Source: an uncultured Bacteroidales bacterium (GTDB taxonomy: Bacteria; Bacteroidota; Bacteroidia; Bacteroidales; Bacteroidaceae). Taken from it: a DNA stretch of 64,000 nt. The stretch lies in contig CALGJF010000056.1 in assembly GCA_937914945.1 (NCBI GenBank), positions 37,911-101,910 of the forward strand, in the 5' to 3' direction. Position 1 is the stretch's first letter. Each line of letters begins with the position of its first letter. Of the stretch, positions 8,587 to 16,455 are shown one piece after another. The notes below the pieces were generated by a model. It searched no databases. It worked only from the letters and a program-made list of their open reading frames with translations, and was not told the DNA's origin. Position numbers and translations under genes: made by a program.

Positions 8587-9855
8587 TTATTCGCCACCCA
8601 ATCTTGCAGCGAACCCTATTGCCTCCACCGCCTTTATGGCCTCCTCGGTGTCAAATGTGCCTTTTACCATCGCTTTGCCTGTTGCAAGGTCTATATCCAC
8701 GCTCTCCACGCCTGCAATCCCTTTCAAAGCCTTCTCCACACTTGCTTTGCAGTGGTTGCACGACATACCTTCAATATCAAGAACCTTGCCTTTTCCTTCT
8801 TCGCAACTGCAATTCTTACCATCGCAGTGGCCGCAGTTGCAATCGTGGTGGCTGTGCCTGTGGCGTTGTATAAAGGCATTTACAAGCAGTATCACAAGCA
8901 AGGCCGAACAGATGATGTTGAAAACAGGCAGCCCGTGGTGGCTGTGTTCATGTATGGCGGCTATGGGGTGTGTGAACCATTCGCGTGGCAGCAAGTGGTC
9001 TATAGCCAATCCCATGGTCATGGCACCGGCAATTATGGAACCCAAATATACGAGCAACGTGCGGCGTCCCATAACCTTGCTCACAATGAGTATAGATGCC
9101 GCATTCACTGCGGGGCCGGCCATAAGCAGTACAAGGGCTGTGCCGGGTGATAGCCCTTTGAGCATTAATGCCACGGCAATGGGTATGGAGCCTGTGGCGC
9201 AAAGGTACATGGGTATGGATAGCAGCAATACAAACAACATGCTCAGCAGCGAGCTGTGTGCAAATAATTCAAAAAACGAGTCGGGTACAAAAACCGTGAT
9301 AATGCCCGCAACCACCAGCCCCACCACGAGCCAGCGGCCTATGTCCTGCATCATATCCACGAATGCATATTTCAGGGCATTTTTAATCTTCTCGCCAAAG
9401 CTCTTTTTCTCTGTTTCGGCGGTATGGCTCTGTTGCAGCTCCATTATCTTGTTTTCCTCCTTTTCATCGGCGAGTTTTATCCCTAAGAAACCACCCGACA
9501 AGGCGGTAAATGCTGCGGCAATAGGGCGCAGTATGGCAAACGGCAATCCCATAATGGAATAGGTTGCAAAAATTGAATCCACACCGGTTTGCGGGGTGGC
9601 TATGAGGAACGCTATCGTGGCTCCTTTTGATGCTCCGTCTTTTCTCAACGACATGGCAGTGGGAATTACCCCGCACGAGCAGAGGGGTAATGGTATTCCC
9701 AATAATGTGGCGTTGAATACAGAACGGAACGATTTGCCGCCAAGGTACTTTTTGTATAGTGTATTCGGTACAAACGCGTGCATTATCCCTGCAAAAAAGA
9801 ATCCCAGCAGCACGTAGGGCGACATTTGGTTTATCAGTTCAAGTATCTCTTTCAT
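8587..9855 (-). CDS. SO_0444 family metal efflux permease with C-terminal HMA domain
   Basis: A 422-residue DUF318/permease-type membrane protein. Two related membrane blocks (about residues 10-125 and 165-290) each carry conserved metal-path motifs: PLPLCSCGVIPTA with Cys-Ser-Cys-Gly in the first, MYLCATGSIPIA in the second. A His/Cys-rich linker (about 305-352, HEHSHH then HRHSHHDCNCGHCDGKNC) leads to a heavy-metal-associated domain with MSCNHC (Cys366, Cys369). The SO_0444 group is annotated as Cu/Zn efflux. Divergence from a Fur-family gene suggests metal-responsive control. The metal cannot be fixed from sequence; Zn or Cu are the first choices and arsenic-type substrates (ArsP relatives) an alternative. 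Confidence 0.88.
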   Translation of the reverse strand: MKEILELINQMSPYVLLGFFFAGIMHAFVPNTLYKKYLGGKSFRSVFNATLLGIPLPLCSCGVIPTAMSLRKDGASKGATIAFLIATPQTGVDSIFATYSIMGLPFAILRPIAAAFTALSGGFLGIKLADEKEENKIMELQQSHTAETEKKSFGEKIKNALKYAFVDMMQDIGRWLVVGLVVAGIITVFVPDSFFELFAHSSLLSMLFVLLLSIPMYLCATGSIPIAVALMLKGLSPGTALVLLMAGPAVNAASILIVSKVMGRRTLLVYLGSIIAGAMTMGLAIDHLLPREWFTHPIAAIHEHSHHGLPVFNIICSALLVILLVNAFIQRHRHSHHDCNCGHCDGKNCSCEEGKGKVLDIEGMSCNHCKASVEKALKGIAGVESVDIDLATGKAMVKGTFDTEEAIKAVEAIGFAARLGGE

Positions 9856-9882
9856 ATATTTGTTTTTGTATCTGTTTTACCT

Positions 9883-9936
9883 CAAATTTATATCTTAAAT
9901 GCGCTATGCATTAAATTCATTGCGAAGATAACGCAA
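9883..9936 (-). promoter_or_regulatory. Promoter -7 box and upstream inverted repeat for the metal permease
   Basis: Reading the minus strand, TAAATTTG (9890-9883) is an exact match to the Bacteroidota -7 consensus TAnnTTTG, 28 bp before the permease ATG. No good -33 TTTG is visible. Further upstream, TTGCG-N7-CGCAA (9920-9936) is a perfect 5-bp inverted repeat that could be bound by the divergent Fur-family protein; this assignment is inference. Confidence 0.45.
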
Positions 9937-9995
9937 AAATCTTGCAAATAGATTGTATTTTTCTCCTCACAGGCTTAAAAATATGAAAAAACCGC

Positions 9996-10021
9996 TATTT
10001 TTGCATTGTAAACATTTGCAA
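9996..10021 (+). promoter_or_regulatory. Promoter and candidate operator of the Fur-family gene
   Basis: TATTTTTG at 9996-10003 matches the Bacteroidota -7 box. It overlaps an inverted repeat TTGCA-N11-TGCAA (10001-10021) that ends one base before the ATG at 10023. A protein bound there would block both transcription start and the ribosome, so autoregulation is plausible. The TTGC/GCAA half-sites resemble those of the repeat at 9920-9936 on the permease side. Confidence 0.45.
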
Positions 10022-10022
10022 T

Positions 10023-10445
10023 ATGAATTACGAAGAACTTTTGCAACAATATAAAATAAGGCCCACTGCGGTGCGCATGCTCATTCTTAAAGGAATCGAT
10101 GAATTTGCCGCCCCCTTCTCGTTGGAGGAACTATATGTTTTTCTCGATACCATCGACCGCAGTACGGTTTTTCGCACGCTTGTCCTTTTTGAGGAGCAGC
10201 ATCTGTTGCATAGTTTCGAAGACGGCAGCGGCAAGAAGAAATATTGCTTCCACCATTCGCACCCGGTAGCGGGCGAGCCCTCTCATGCATCGTGTCGTCA
10301 TATCCATGCCACCTGTCGTGTGTGTGGGCGCACCATGTGCATCACCACGCAGGAAATACCCATGGTATCGCTCCCCGATGGTTTTGAGGTGGAGAATGTG
10401 AATTATGTGGTTACCGGTGTTTGCTCTCAATGCAAGAAAGAGTAA
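10023..10445 (+). CDS. Fur-family metal-dependent transcriptional regulator (Zur-like)
   Basis: A 140-residue Fur-superfamily repressor. A winged-helix DNA-binding domain (about 1-75, with the recognition helix around STVFRTLVLFEEQHLL) is followed by a dimerisation/metal domain. Structural zinc cysteines are present as CxxC at 98/101 and 134/137. A His cluster (His77, 78, 80, 88, 93, 95) can supply regulatory ligands. Typical Fur length is 140-160 residues. It is divergent from the SO_0444 metal permease, which argues for Zur-like control of efflux or uptake rather than iron homeostasis, but the metal is inferred from the neighbour only. Confidence 0.88.
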   Translation: MNYEELLQQYKIRPTAVRMLILKGIDEFAAPFSLEELYVFLDTIDRSTVFRTLVLFEEQHLLHSFEDGSGKKKYCFHHSHPVAGEPSHASCRHIHATCRVCGRTMCITTQEIPMVSLPDGFEVENVNYVVTGVCSQCKKE

Positions 10446-10485
10446 ATGACTTTACATTAAATTTTCCTGTTTTTTTTAATTAATC

Positions 10486-10517
10486 TTTAACGAAATAATT
10501 ATTTTTTATTACTTTTG
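10486..10517 (+). promoter_or_regulatory. Bacteroidota promoter for the candidate structured RNA
   Basis: TTTA at 10486-10489 and TACTTTTG at 10510-10517 are separated by 20 bp and match the -33/-7 Bacteroidota layout with one mismatch in the -33 box. The expected start is near 10524. The next gene starts 270 bp further on, beyond a terminator, so the promoter most simply serves the RNA at 10524-10740. Confidence 0.6.
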
Positions 10518-10523
10518 CTTTGA

Positions 10524-10740
10524 TATAAAATAAATAGTGAATAATCAGCTTGCTTTGTCTCACAGATGGGAGCGTTGCTCCGGCAGGTAATCCCTGCTAA
10601 ACTTGGCGGTTTTATTTGAAAGAAAAGCGGCATACTCATTTGCTCTGCGCAGCATAGGCTGTGTAGTTTTCATGCGTATATGTCTTATGGGTCGCCAAGC
10701 CCTCGTCGGTGGATAATGTTCTATTATCCGCTTTTTTGTT
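10524..10740 (+). ncRNA. Candidate structured non-coding RNA, about 215 nt
   Basis: No conserved protein reads through this stretch. It has a promoter at its 5' end and an intrinsic terminator at its 3' end (10709-10737). Paired elements visible by eye: GGAGC/GCTCC with a 3-nt loop (10569-10581), GCAGG/CCTGC with a 5-nt loop (10583-10597), and a long-range helix CTTGGCG (10602-10608) with CGCCAAG (10693-10699), extendable by two G-U pairs, enclosing about 85 nt with smaller hairpins. A 6S-like RNA or the Bacteroidales-1 motif would fit this size and the promoter/terminator boundaries, but I cannot assign a family. A leader controlling the downstream glycoside hydrolase through the terminator is the alternative. 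Confidence 0.5.
10709..10737 (+). terminator. Intrinsic terminator of the candidate RNA
   Basis: A 9-bp stem (GTGGATAAT with ATTATCCGC, one G-U pair) closes a 5-nt loop and is followed by a run of six T. It sits 57 bp upstream of the next gene's ATG, so it ends the RNA or attenuates the gene. Confidence 0.75.
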
Positions 10741-10793
10741 TTATGTTGTCGCATCTTTGGGTAGAATTTATTAACTATTTAATAATTAAAGCT

Positions 10794-13700
10794 ATGAATT
10801 TAATCAGCAAAAGATTTTTCGCAGCGGTAACAGCTCTGCTTTTTGTGTGTGCGGGTGCGTATGCGCAAGCGGTGATGTTCCCACAAGAAAAACAGCCGGG
10901 AACGGCAAGAGCGGTTGAGGAGAGTGGCGTTTATACAATATCAAACGACCTCTTTTCGGCGAAATTTATCCATGCCGATGGTACAATAACCTTCGGCGGA
11001 TGTGAAGAACTCGGCCTTATGGCGGGCAGTGAAATTTTCAAAGTGCAGTTTGCCGATGGAACAGAGGTTCCGGCATCGGCTTTTACAATTGTCGATGACA
11101 ATGTTCGTGTGGAATCCCTTGCTGCCGACCCCGATGCGGTGAAAGGCTCCAAACGCTTTGCCGGGCAGCAAATTGCAGCAAAATTCACTTATACCAACGG
11201 CCTTGAAATTGCGTGGCGTGCGGTGTTGCGCGATGGGTCGCACTATCTGCGCACCGAGGTGGATATTGTAAACACCGGCACAGAGGGTATCGACATGTAT
11301 AGTATCACCCCCATGATGTATACAGTTGAAAATGTCGATGGCGAGAAGGCTCCCACCGTGGTTGGCAACACTCGCGGTGCGGTTATTGCAAGCGACAAAA
11401 TTTTTGCCGGTCTTGAAACACCTATGGGATTGAGCTATGCCGGCGAGGCTACCGACCTCGAATCCTTTGTCTTTAATGCATGGGATGGGGCCACTTCTTG
11501 GGCATGGACTCCCGAGGATAGTGATATCCCCGATGGCATTAAGGCCCTGAGTCAATATGCACAAGGGACCGTCTTTGGCTCACGCGGATATCTTGTATTC
11601 CGTCAGTCGGGCGATTGTACTATCACGCTCGACTACACAAGCGGTAACAATCGTTTGCAGATTCTTGGTGTGGATATTCTTGATGTAAACGGTAATGTGC
11701 TTGACAGCGACTATCACTTTGGCTACACCGGTGGCAACGACAGCAACCGCGACTATATTGTCAATATTAGTGAGGCAGGTGTATATATGGTTCGTATTTT
11801 TGTCAGCAACAATGGCAGTGGCGAGGGTTTTGGCAGTGTAGGTACAATAACATATAGCAAAAAGGTTGCACTCCCGGCCCTTGTATATGATCTTGCATCG
11901 ACAACCGCGCCCTATGTGGAGCCCGAGGTGAATGAGGTAGTTGATGATGACAATGTTATAGGCGAGAAGGTGTATACACTGCAAACCGGAATGACTTATT
12001 ATATTGCTGCAAATACAAAACAGAGCAATGGTGCTTTTGTTAAACGCTATTTGTATATCACTGCCGAAGGCTCTCTTGCAACAGCAACAGAGGTGCCCGA
12101 GGAAGATACCAATTACAAGTGGACTCTTACGGCCAATGGCGAGGCATGGCATGTGCAGAACGGCAGCGGTAAATACCTCTCTTATGGCAAGCCGCTCCAG
12201 GCAGGCGACGCAGCCTATTCGTTCAATTTTAAGGATGATGCTGCGGCAGAGGCTTATGGCGTATTCTCGCTTTACAATCCCACATCATCGGGTGGTAAAT
12301 ATATGGTAACAAAGGTCGATGGCTCAAGTTTTGACCAAGTAACTGGGCCAACCAACAATGGCTCTTGGTGCTCCGATTATTTATTTACTGCTTGCGTGGA
12401 TGTTGCCGGCTCGTTGAATGCCGAAAACAGCTCTTTGAACGATACCTGGGTGAGCTCGTGGAGTGGTTTTGAAGATTGGGGCGGAACAGTGCCGAGCGAT
12501 GTAACAAAACACGGAACAGCAAGATACAAGGATACAGGTTACTACAATGTCGGCCTTGGCTGTCTCTCTTTCCTTTTTGATTATACAAGTGGCAGCCATG
12601 GTCTTTATGTGCTTGGCGTGCAGGTGGTAGATACAGAGGGTAATGTTATAGCACAGGAGTTTAAGAATGGCTTTACAGGTTCAAACAGTACCGTAACATA
12701 TAATGTATATGTTCCCGAGGCCGGTGTATATAAGATACGTTATATTTTCGATTACTACCCCAACAACGGTACCAACACCAATGGCGACATAACTGTAAGT
12801 TTCACTGCTATCGATGCCATTACAGCCGGTCAGCAGCAAACGAAGGCATGGACAAGTGCTTGGGAAGATTTTGCTGCTTGGACCGATGCTCCCGACGGAT
12901 TAAAATCATATGATAACGCAACAAGTACAGAAACTACACCTGCAAACATTCAATACATAGATGAATTCTATTGTATAAAGGCTGGTAGACTATCTGTATT
13001 GTACGACTATACAGGTGGCGGGCATGGTATGCACCCTATGGGTTTGGTGCTTATGGATATTAATGACAATATAGTATCTGCTGATTACCACGCCGGTTTC
13101 ACAGGTGGCCGCGATGTGAATAATACTTATGCTGTGAGGGTGCCCGAGTCCGGTTTCTACACAGTGAGATTTGTTGCCGATAAAAAAGAAGGTGGTACAG
13201 ATACCAATGGTACTATAACACTTACACTCAGTGAAATAGCATCCTTGGGCTCACTTGATGAGGATGAGGAGGTTACACATGCTTGGTCGTCGTCAAGCTG
13301 GTGTGATATTGCAGATAATGAAGTGCCCAACCGTGTTATAGAGGCCGGTTGTACCGCTGCAAATGCTCGTATAATGGAGCAGATGATAAAAATAAAGTCG
13401 GCAGGTGTGTTGAGCGTGAATTTTGACTATGCCAGCGGTGCCAATAAACTGATTATTGCCGGTGTGGATTTGATAGACGATGCAGGCCAAATTGCTGTTG
13501 ACGATTATCATGCAGGTGAAACCGGTAATAGCGATTCCAACAATACATATAAACTCAATGTATTTGCCCCGGGTACTTATATCTTGCGCTATTTTGTAAA
13601 TAATTCGGAGTCACTCACTTCCTCGGGTAATGTTGCCATTTCGTTGAAGGTCGATTATACATTGCATCTTGCCGCTGCCGAAACAACACCTATCACAGGT

Positions 13701-16082
13701 GTGTGGCGTCGCCAGACAACACTTGCCGCAGATGCCAAGTGGGATGTCAGTGCAGTTGTGGGAATGATTGCGCCGGGTCAGGCTCGTCGTTCATTCCTTG
13801 CTTATAGCGAGCGTGAGCGTGCAGTGCCTTGGCGTGCTGTTCCTGTATATATCTCTTGGTACGAGATTAACATCAATCGCAACAATGCGGCTCCCGGTCA
13901 AGAACATACTAATACCGATGAAAGCAAGTGCTTGCCCATTGTAGAGGAGTGGAAGACGCAATTGTTTGATAAATACGGCGAGGCTCCATACGCATTTGTT
14001 TGGGACGATGGTTGGGATGAATATGGCGAGTGGCAGTTCCACAGCGGTTTCCCCTATGGCTTTACAAATATGGATAATGTAGGTCGCCAAATGGGTGCAG
14101 GCCAGGGTGCATGGTTAGGCCCTGTCGGTGGTTATGGTACAAGTGGCGGCTATCGTCGCGCATATTGGAGCGACAAGGGCGGTATGCAGTTGAGCAATCC
14201 TCTTTATTACGATGTCTTTGTAGAGGCTGTAACCAATTTGCTGCATGGATATGGTTACGATTTCCGTTTCTTTAAGTTCGACGGTATCAGCGCGCAGTTC
14301 TCTTCTGTCGGTCCCGATGCCGGTGCCACGGGCGAGGAAAATGCCGAGGCTATCATTATGGCCGAGAAGGTGCTGCGTAGCATCAAGGAGGATGTGTTCC
14401 TTAACACCACAGTAGGTACCTGGGCATCACCTTTCTGGTTCCAATTTACCGATGCTGTATGGCGTCAGGAAAAGGACGACGGTACAATAGGTAATAACAG
14501 CAACAATCGCGAAAATTGGATAACATACCGCGACCGTTTGGTATATCAGAACTATGTTCAGAACTCTCCATTGTGTCCCATCAATACATTGATGACTCAC
14601 GGATTCATATTTACCGAGTATGGCGGCCCTGCTTCTTTCGACCGCTCATGGCAAGCGGTGGTTAATGAGTTGCGTTGTGCATTTGCTTGCGGTTCGGGTA
14701 TGGTAGAACTTTATAACGATTACGCTCTTACTAACTCGCTTGTTAATCCCGCCACAGGTAATGCCGGTGAGCTCTGGGGCGAAATTGCAGCCTGCATGAA
14801 ATGGCAACGCGAGAACTCCGATGTGTTGCCCGATATACATTGGGTGGGCGGTAACCCATGGACAGGTGCAAAGGCCGAGATTTACGGTTGGGCTGCATGG
14901 AACGCACAGAAGGCTGTGCTCACCCTGCGTAATGGTGCCAACGATGCACAGAGCATCAAGCTCACCTTGCGCGAGGCACTCGATATCCCTGCTTATGTAA
15001 AAGCCGGTAGCACAATTACTTTGAGCCATGCTTTTGCCGACCAGGCTGCAATGAGCGGTTTCAGTGGCGTTGATATGGGTACCCCCATTGACATCGATGC
15101 CGAGCTCACTATAACATTGCCCGGTTCATCGGTATTTGTATTCAATGGTGCCGATAACAACGATACCGGTATTGCAAATGGCAAGTTCTATCGTTTCAAG
15201 GATACTGCAGGAAAGTATATTACATCTACCGTTTCGGGAGAAACTTTGGCTGTAAGCGCAACAGCCGATGCCACCTCTATCTTCTGGTTGAACGAAGATA
15301 ACGAACTCCTTTCGTATGCGAATGGTCGTTATCTTAATACCTTTGAAGGTGGAAAGGGCGGCTTTGAGGAGGTTGGCCACGAGGGTAACAAAGTGGTGCT
15401 TACAAAAGGTTCTGCCGATGGTTGTGTGAAAATTGCGGTTGCCGATGGTTGCTATCTGCAGAGCAATGGTGCAGGGGTTACAACAACATCGTCAAGCTAC
15501 TATTGGATTATAGAGGAGGTTGATGCTCTTCCTCTTACTATCAGCTCGGTTGGCTATTCTACGCTTAACGCTCCTGTGGCTCTTGAAATTCCCGAGGCTG
15601 TTTCGGCATACACAGCTGTGCGCAATGGCAATTTCATTGACTTGGTGGCTGTGAACGAGGTGATACCGGCCAATACTGCTGTTGTTGTAAAAGGCAATGC
15701 CGGTATGTGCAATTTTGCGATAACATCCGGTGCTGCAGCTATAGAGGATAATGCTCTTCTTGGTACAATAGAGACTATAGAGGCGAGTACAGTAACTGCC
15801 CCCTATACATTGCAGACAAAACGAGACGAGGGCGGCAATGTGGTAGGTGTTGTGATGCGTAAGTACACGGGTGCCGAGCTGTCGGGCTTCAAGATGTATA
15901 TGGATCTTCCCGAGGCACAGAGCGGCGCGACCTTCAGCTTCCGTTTCCCCGGCACAACCGATATTATAGAGGTGGTGGCTCCGGGCAAGAACAACGGGCG
16001 TGTTTACGACCTCTTTGGTCGCCCCGTGGAGAATCCCGTGAAAGGTGTGTATATTGTAGATGATAAAAAGGTTGTATTTTAA
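10794..16082 (+). CDS. Large secreted glycoside-hydrolase-like protein with four repeated modules
   Basis: A 1762-residue protein with a signal peptide (MNLISKRFFAAVTALLFVCAGAYAQA); the start at 10794 is chosen for this reason. Order: N-terminal beta-sandwich (about 30-225, VYTISNDLFSAKF), a module of about 130 residues (226-357), a ricin-like/beta-trefoil-like segment (390-534), three more copies of the module (549-673, 684-816, 828-954), a TIM-barrel-like catalytic region (about 965-1440), a further beta domain (1460-1600) and a C-terminal segment ending with VYDLFGRPVENPVKGVYIV, like short sorting tails of Bacteroidota. FRFFKFDGI (Asp1163) resembles the nucleophile motif of clan GH-D (GH27/GH36/GH31). 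Similar proteins are often mislabelled enterotoxin. Action on host mucin-type or alpha-galactosidic glycans is inference. Confidence 0.7.
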   Translation: MNLISKRFFAAVTALLFVCAGAYAQAVMFPQEKQPGTARAVEESGVYTISNDLFSAKFIHADGTITFGGCEELGLMAGSEIFKVQFADGTEVPASAFTIVDDNVRVESLAADPDAVKGSKRFAGQQIAAKFTYTNGLEIAWRAVLRDGSHYLRTEVDIVNTGTEGIDMYSITPMMYTVENVDGEKAPTVVGNTRGAVIASDKIFAGLETPMGLSYAGEATDLESFVFNAWDGATSWAWTPEDSDIPDGIKALSQYAQGTVFGSRGYLVFRQSGDCTITLDYTSGNNRLQILGVDILDVNGNVLDSDYHFGYTGGNDSNRDYIVNISEAGVYMVRIFVSNNGSGEGFGSVGTITYSKKVALPALVYDLASTTAPYVEPEVNEVVDDDNVIGEKVYTLQTGMTYYIAANTKQSNGAFVKRYLYITAEGSLATATEVPEEDTNYKWTLTANGEAWHVQNGSGKYLSYGKPLQAGDAAYSFNFKDDAAAEAYGVFSLYNPTSSGGKYMVTKVDGSSFDQVTGPTNNGSWCSDYLFTACVDVAGSLNAENSSLNDTWVSSWSGFEDWGGTVPSDVTKHGTARYKDTGYYNVGLGCLSFLFDYTSGSHGLYVLGVQVVDTEGNVIAQEFKNGFTGSNSTVTYNVYVPEAGVYKIRYIFDYYPNNGTNTNGDITVSFTAIDAITAGQQQTKAWTSAWEDFAAWTDAPDGLKSYDNATSTETTPANIQYIDEFYCIKAGRLSVLYDYTGGGHGMHPMGLVLMDINDNIVSADYHAGFTGGRDVNNTYAVRVPESGFYTVRFVADKKEGGTDTNGTITLTLSEIASLGSLDEDEEVTHAWSSSSWCDIADNEVPNRVIEAGCTAANARIMEQMIKIKSAGVLSVNFDYASGANKLIIAGVDLIDDAGQIAVDDYHAGETGNSDSNNTYKLNVFAPGTYILRYFVNNSESLTSSGNVAISLKVDYTLHLAAAETTPITGVWRRQTTLAADAKWDVSAVVGMIAPGQARRSFLAYSERERAVPWRAVPVYISWYEININRNNAAPGQEHTNTDESKCLPIVEEWKTQLFDKYGEAPYAFVWDDGWDEYGEWQFHSGFPYGFTNMDNVGRQMGAGQGAWLGPVGGYGTSGGYRRAYWSDKGGMQLSNPLYYDVFVEAVTNLLHGYGYDFRFFKFDGISAQFSSVGPDAGATGEENAEAIIMAEKVLRSIKEDVFLNTTVGTWASPFWFQFTDAVWRQEKDDGTIGNNSNNRENWITYRDRLVYQNYVQNSPLCPINTLMTHGFIFTEYGGPASFDRSWQAVVNELRCAFACGSGMVELYNDYALTNSLVNPATGNAGELWGEIAACMKWQRENSDVLPDIHWVGGNPWTGAKAEIYGWAAWNAQKAVLTLRNGANDAQSIKLTLREALDIPAYVKAGSTITLSHAFADQAAMSGFSGVDMGTPIDIDAELTITLPGSSVFVFNGADNNDTGIANGKFYRFKDTAGKYITSTVSGETLAVSATADATSIFWLNEDNELLSYANGRYLNTFEGGKGGFEEVGHEGNKVVLTKGSADGCVKIAVADGCYLQSNGAGVTTTSSSYYWIIEEVDALPLTISSVGYSTLNAPVALEIPEAVSAYTAVRNGNFIDLVAVNEVIPANTAVVVKGNAGMCNFAITSGAAAIEDNALLGTIETIEASTVTAPYTLQTKRDEGGNVVGVVMRKYTGAELSGFKMYMDLPEAQSGATFSFRFPGTTDIIEVVAPGKNNGRVYDLFGRPVENPVKGVYIVDDKKVVF
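11473..13655 (+). repeat. Four intragenic copies of a ~130-residue module
   Basis: Within the large glycosidase-like protein, four segments share the pattern aWtssW...DY(T/A)sG...L.vlGv.l.D..GNvi..dyh.GfTG...N.tY.v.v...G.Y..R.f......t.G.i..s. They lie at about 11473-11865, 12442-12812, 12845-13241 and 13278-13655; the ricin-like segment separates copy 1 from copy 2. Copies are diverged at protein level, so they are old domain duplications and not recent DNA repeats. Carbohydrate binding is the likely role by analogy with other multi-module glycosidases. Confidence 0.7.
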
Positions 16083-16258
16083 TGGAAAAAACTATGAAGA
16101 AAGAGTATATTTCACCCTTTGCGGTGTATGTGATGATTGAATGCAATGCTATGATTGCTGCAAGTGAAAAAGTCGAAATAGAGACCGACGGCCCGGGCGG
16201 TGCCGAACATCTTGGCAACAAAAAAGATGGCTCCTGGGGTAATCTCTGGAATAAATAA
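16082..16258 (+). CDS. Small 58-residue protein coupled to the glycosidase gene
   Basis: The start codon overlaps the stop of the preceding gene as TAATG, the usual form of translational coupling. The product starts MEKTMKKEYISPFAVYVMIE, passes a short Met/Ile/Ala stretch (NAMIAASE) and ends Gly/Trp-rich (PGGAEHLGNKKDGSWGNLWNK). Small proteins starting MKKxYIxP and ending with Asn-Lys-Lys/Gly-Trp motifs are common and uncharacterised in Prevotella- and Bacteroides-like genomes. It has no signal peptide. It is followed at once by an intrinsic terminator, so it closes the glycosidase transcript. Function unknown; a second in-frame ATG (codon 5) is an alternative start. Confidence 0.7.
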   Translation: MEKTMKKEYISPFAVYVMIECNAMIAASEKVEIETDGPGGAEHLGNKKDGSWGNLWNK

Positions 16259-16279
16259 AGCCTATATAGGCTGTTAAAC

Positions 16280-16320
16280 AAGATGGGGTATGGCATGTGT
16301 CGTACTCCATCTTATTTTTT
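16280..16320 (+). terminator. Intrinsic terminator after the 58-residue gene
   Basis: AAGATGGGGTA (16280-16290) pairs with TACTCCATCTT (16303-16313), 11 bp with one G-U pair, followed by ATTTTTT. It ends the glycosidase/small-protein transcript before gpmI. Confidence 0.85.
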
Positions 16321-16380
16321 ATAATCTATTTATTTAACTAATTTTGGGGTAAGTATGCCCGAAATAAGGAATAATTGTGC

Positions 16381-16388
16381 TACCTTTG
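16381..16388 (+). promoter_or_regulatory. -7 promoter box of gpmI
   Basis: TACCTTTG matches the Bacteroidota -7 consensus exactly, about 68 bp before the gpmI ATG. A TTTG -33 element at the proper distance is not visible. The leader contains a TGCCG/CGGCA hairpin. Confidence 0.5.
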
Positions 16389-16455
16389 TACCATGGTATG
16401 CCGTGCGTGCGGCAGTTAAACGGTTTTGTATATAAATAATCAAATAAATAATATT

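Noticed and set aside
8288..9562. Plus-strand open frame of 424 codons
   Set aside because: Antisense to the metal permease and the AspT-like gene, low-complexity Ser/Ala/Pro composition, no family resemblance. Shadow frame.
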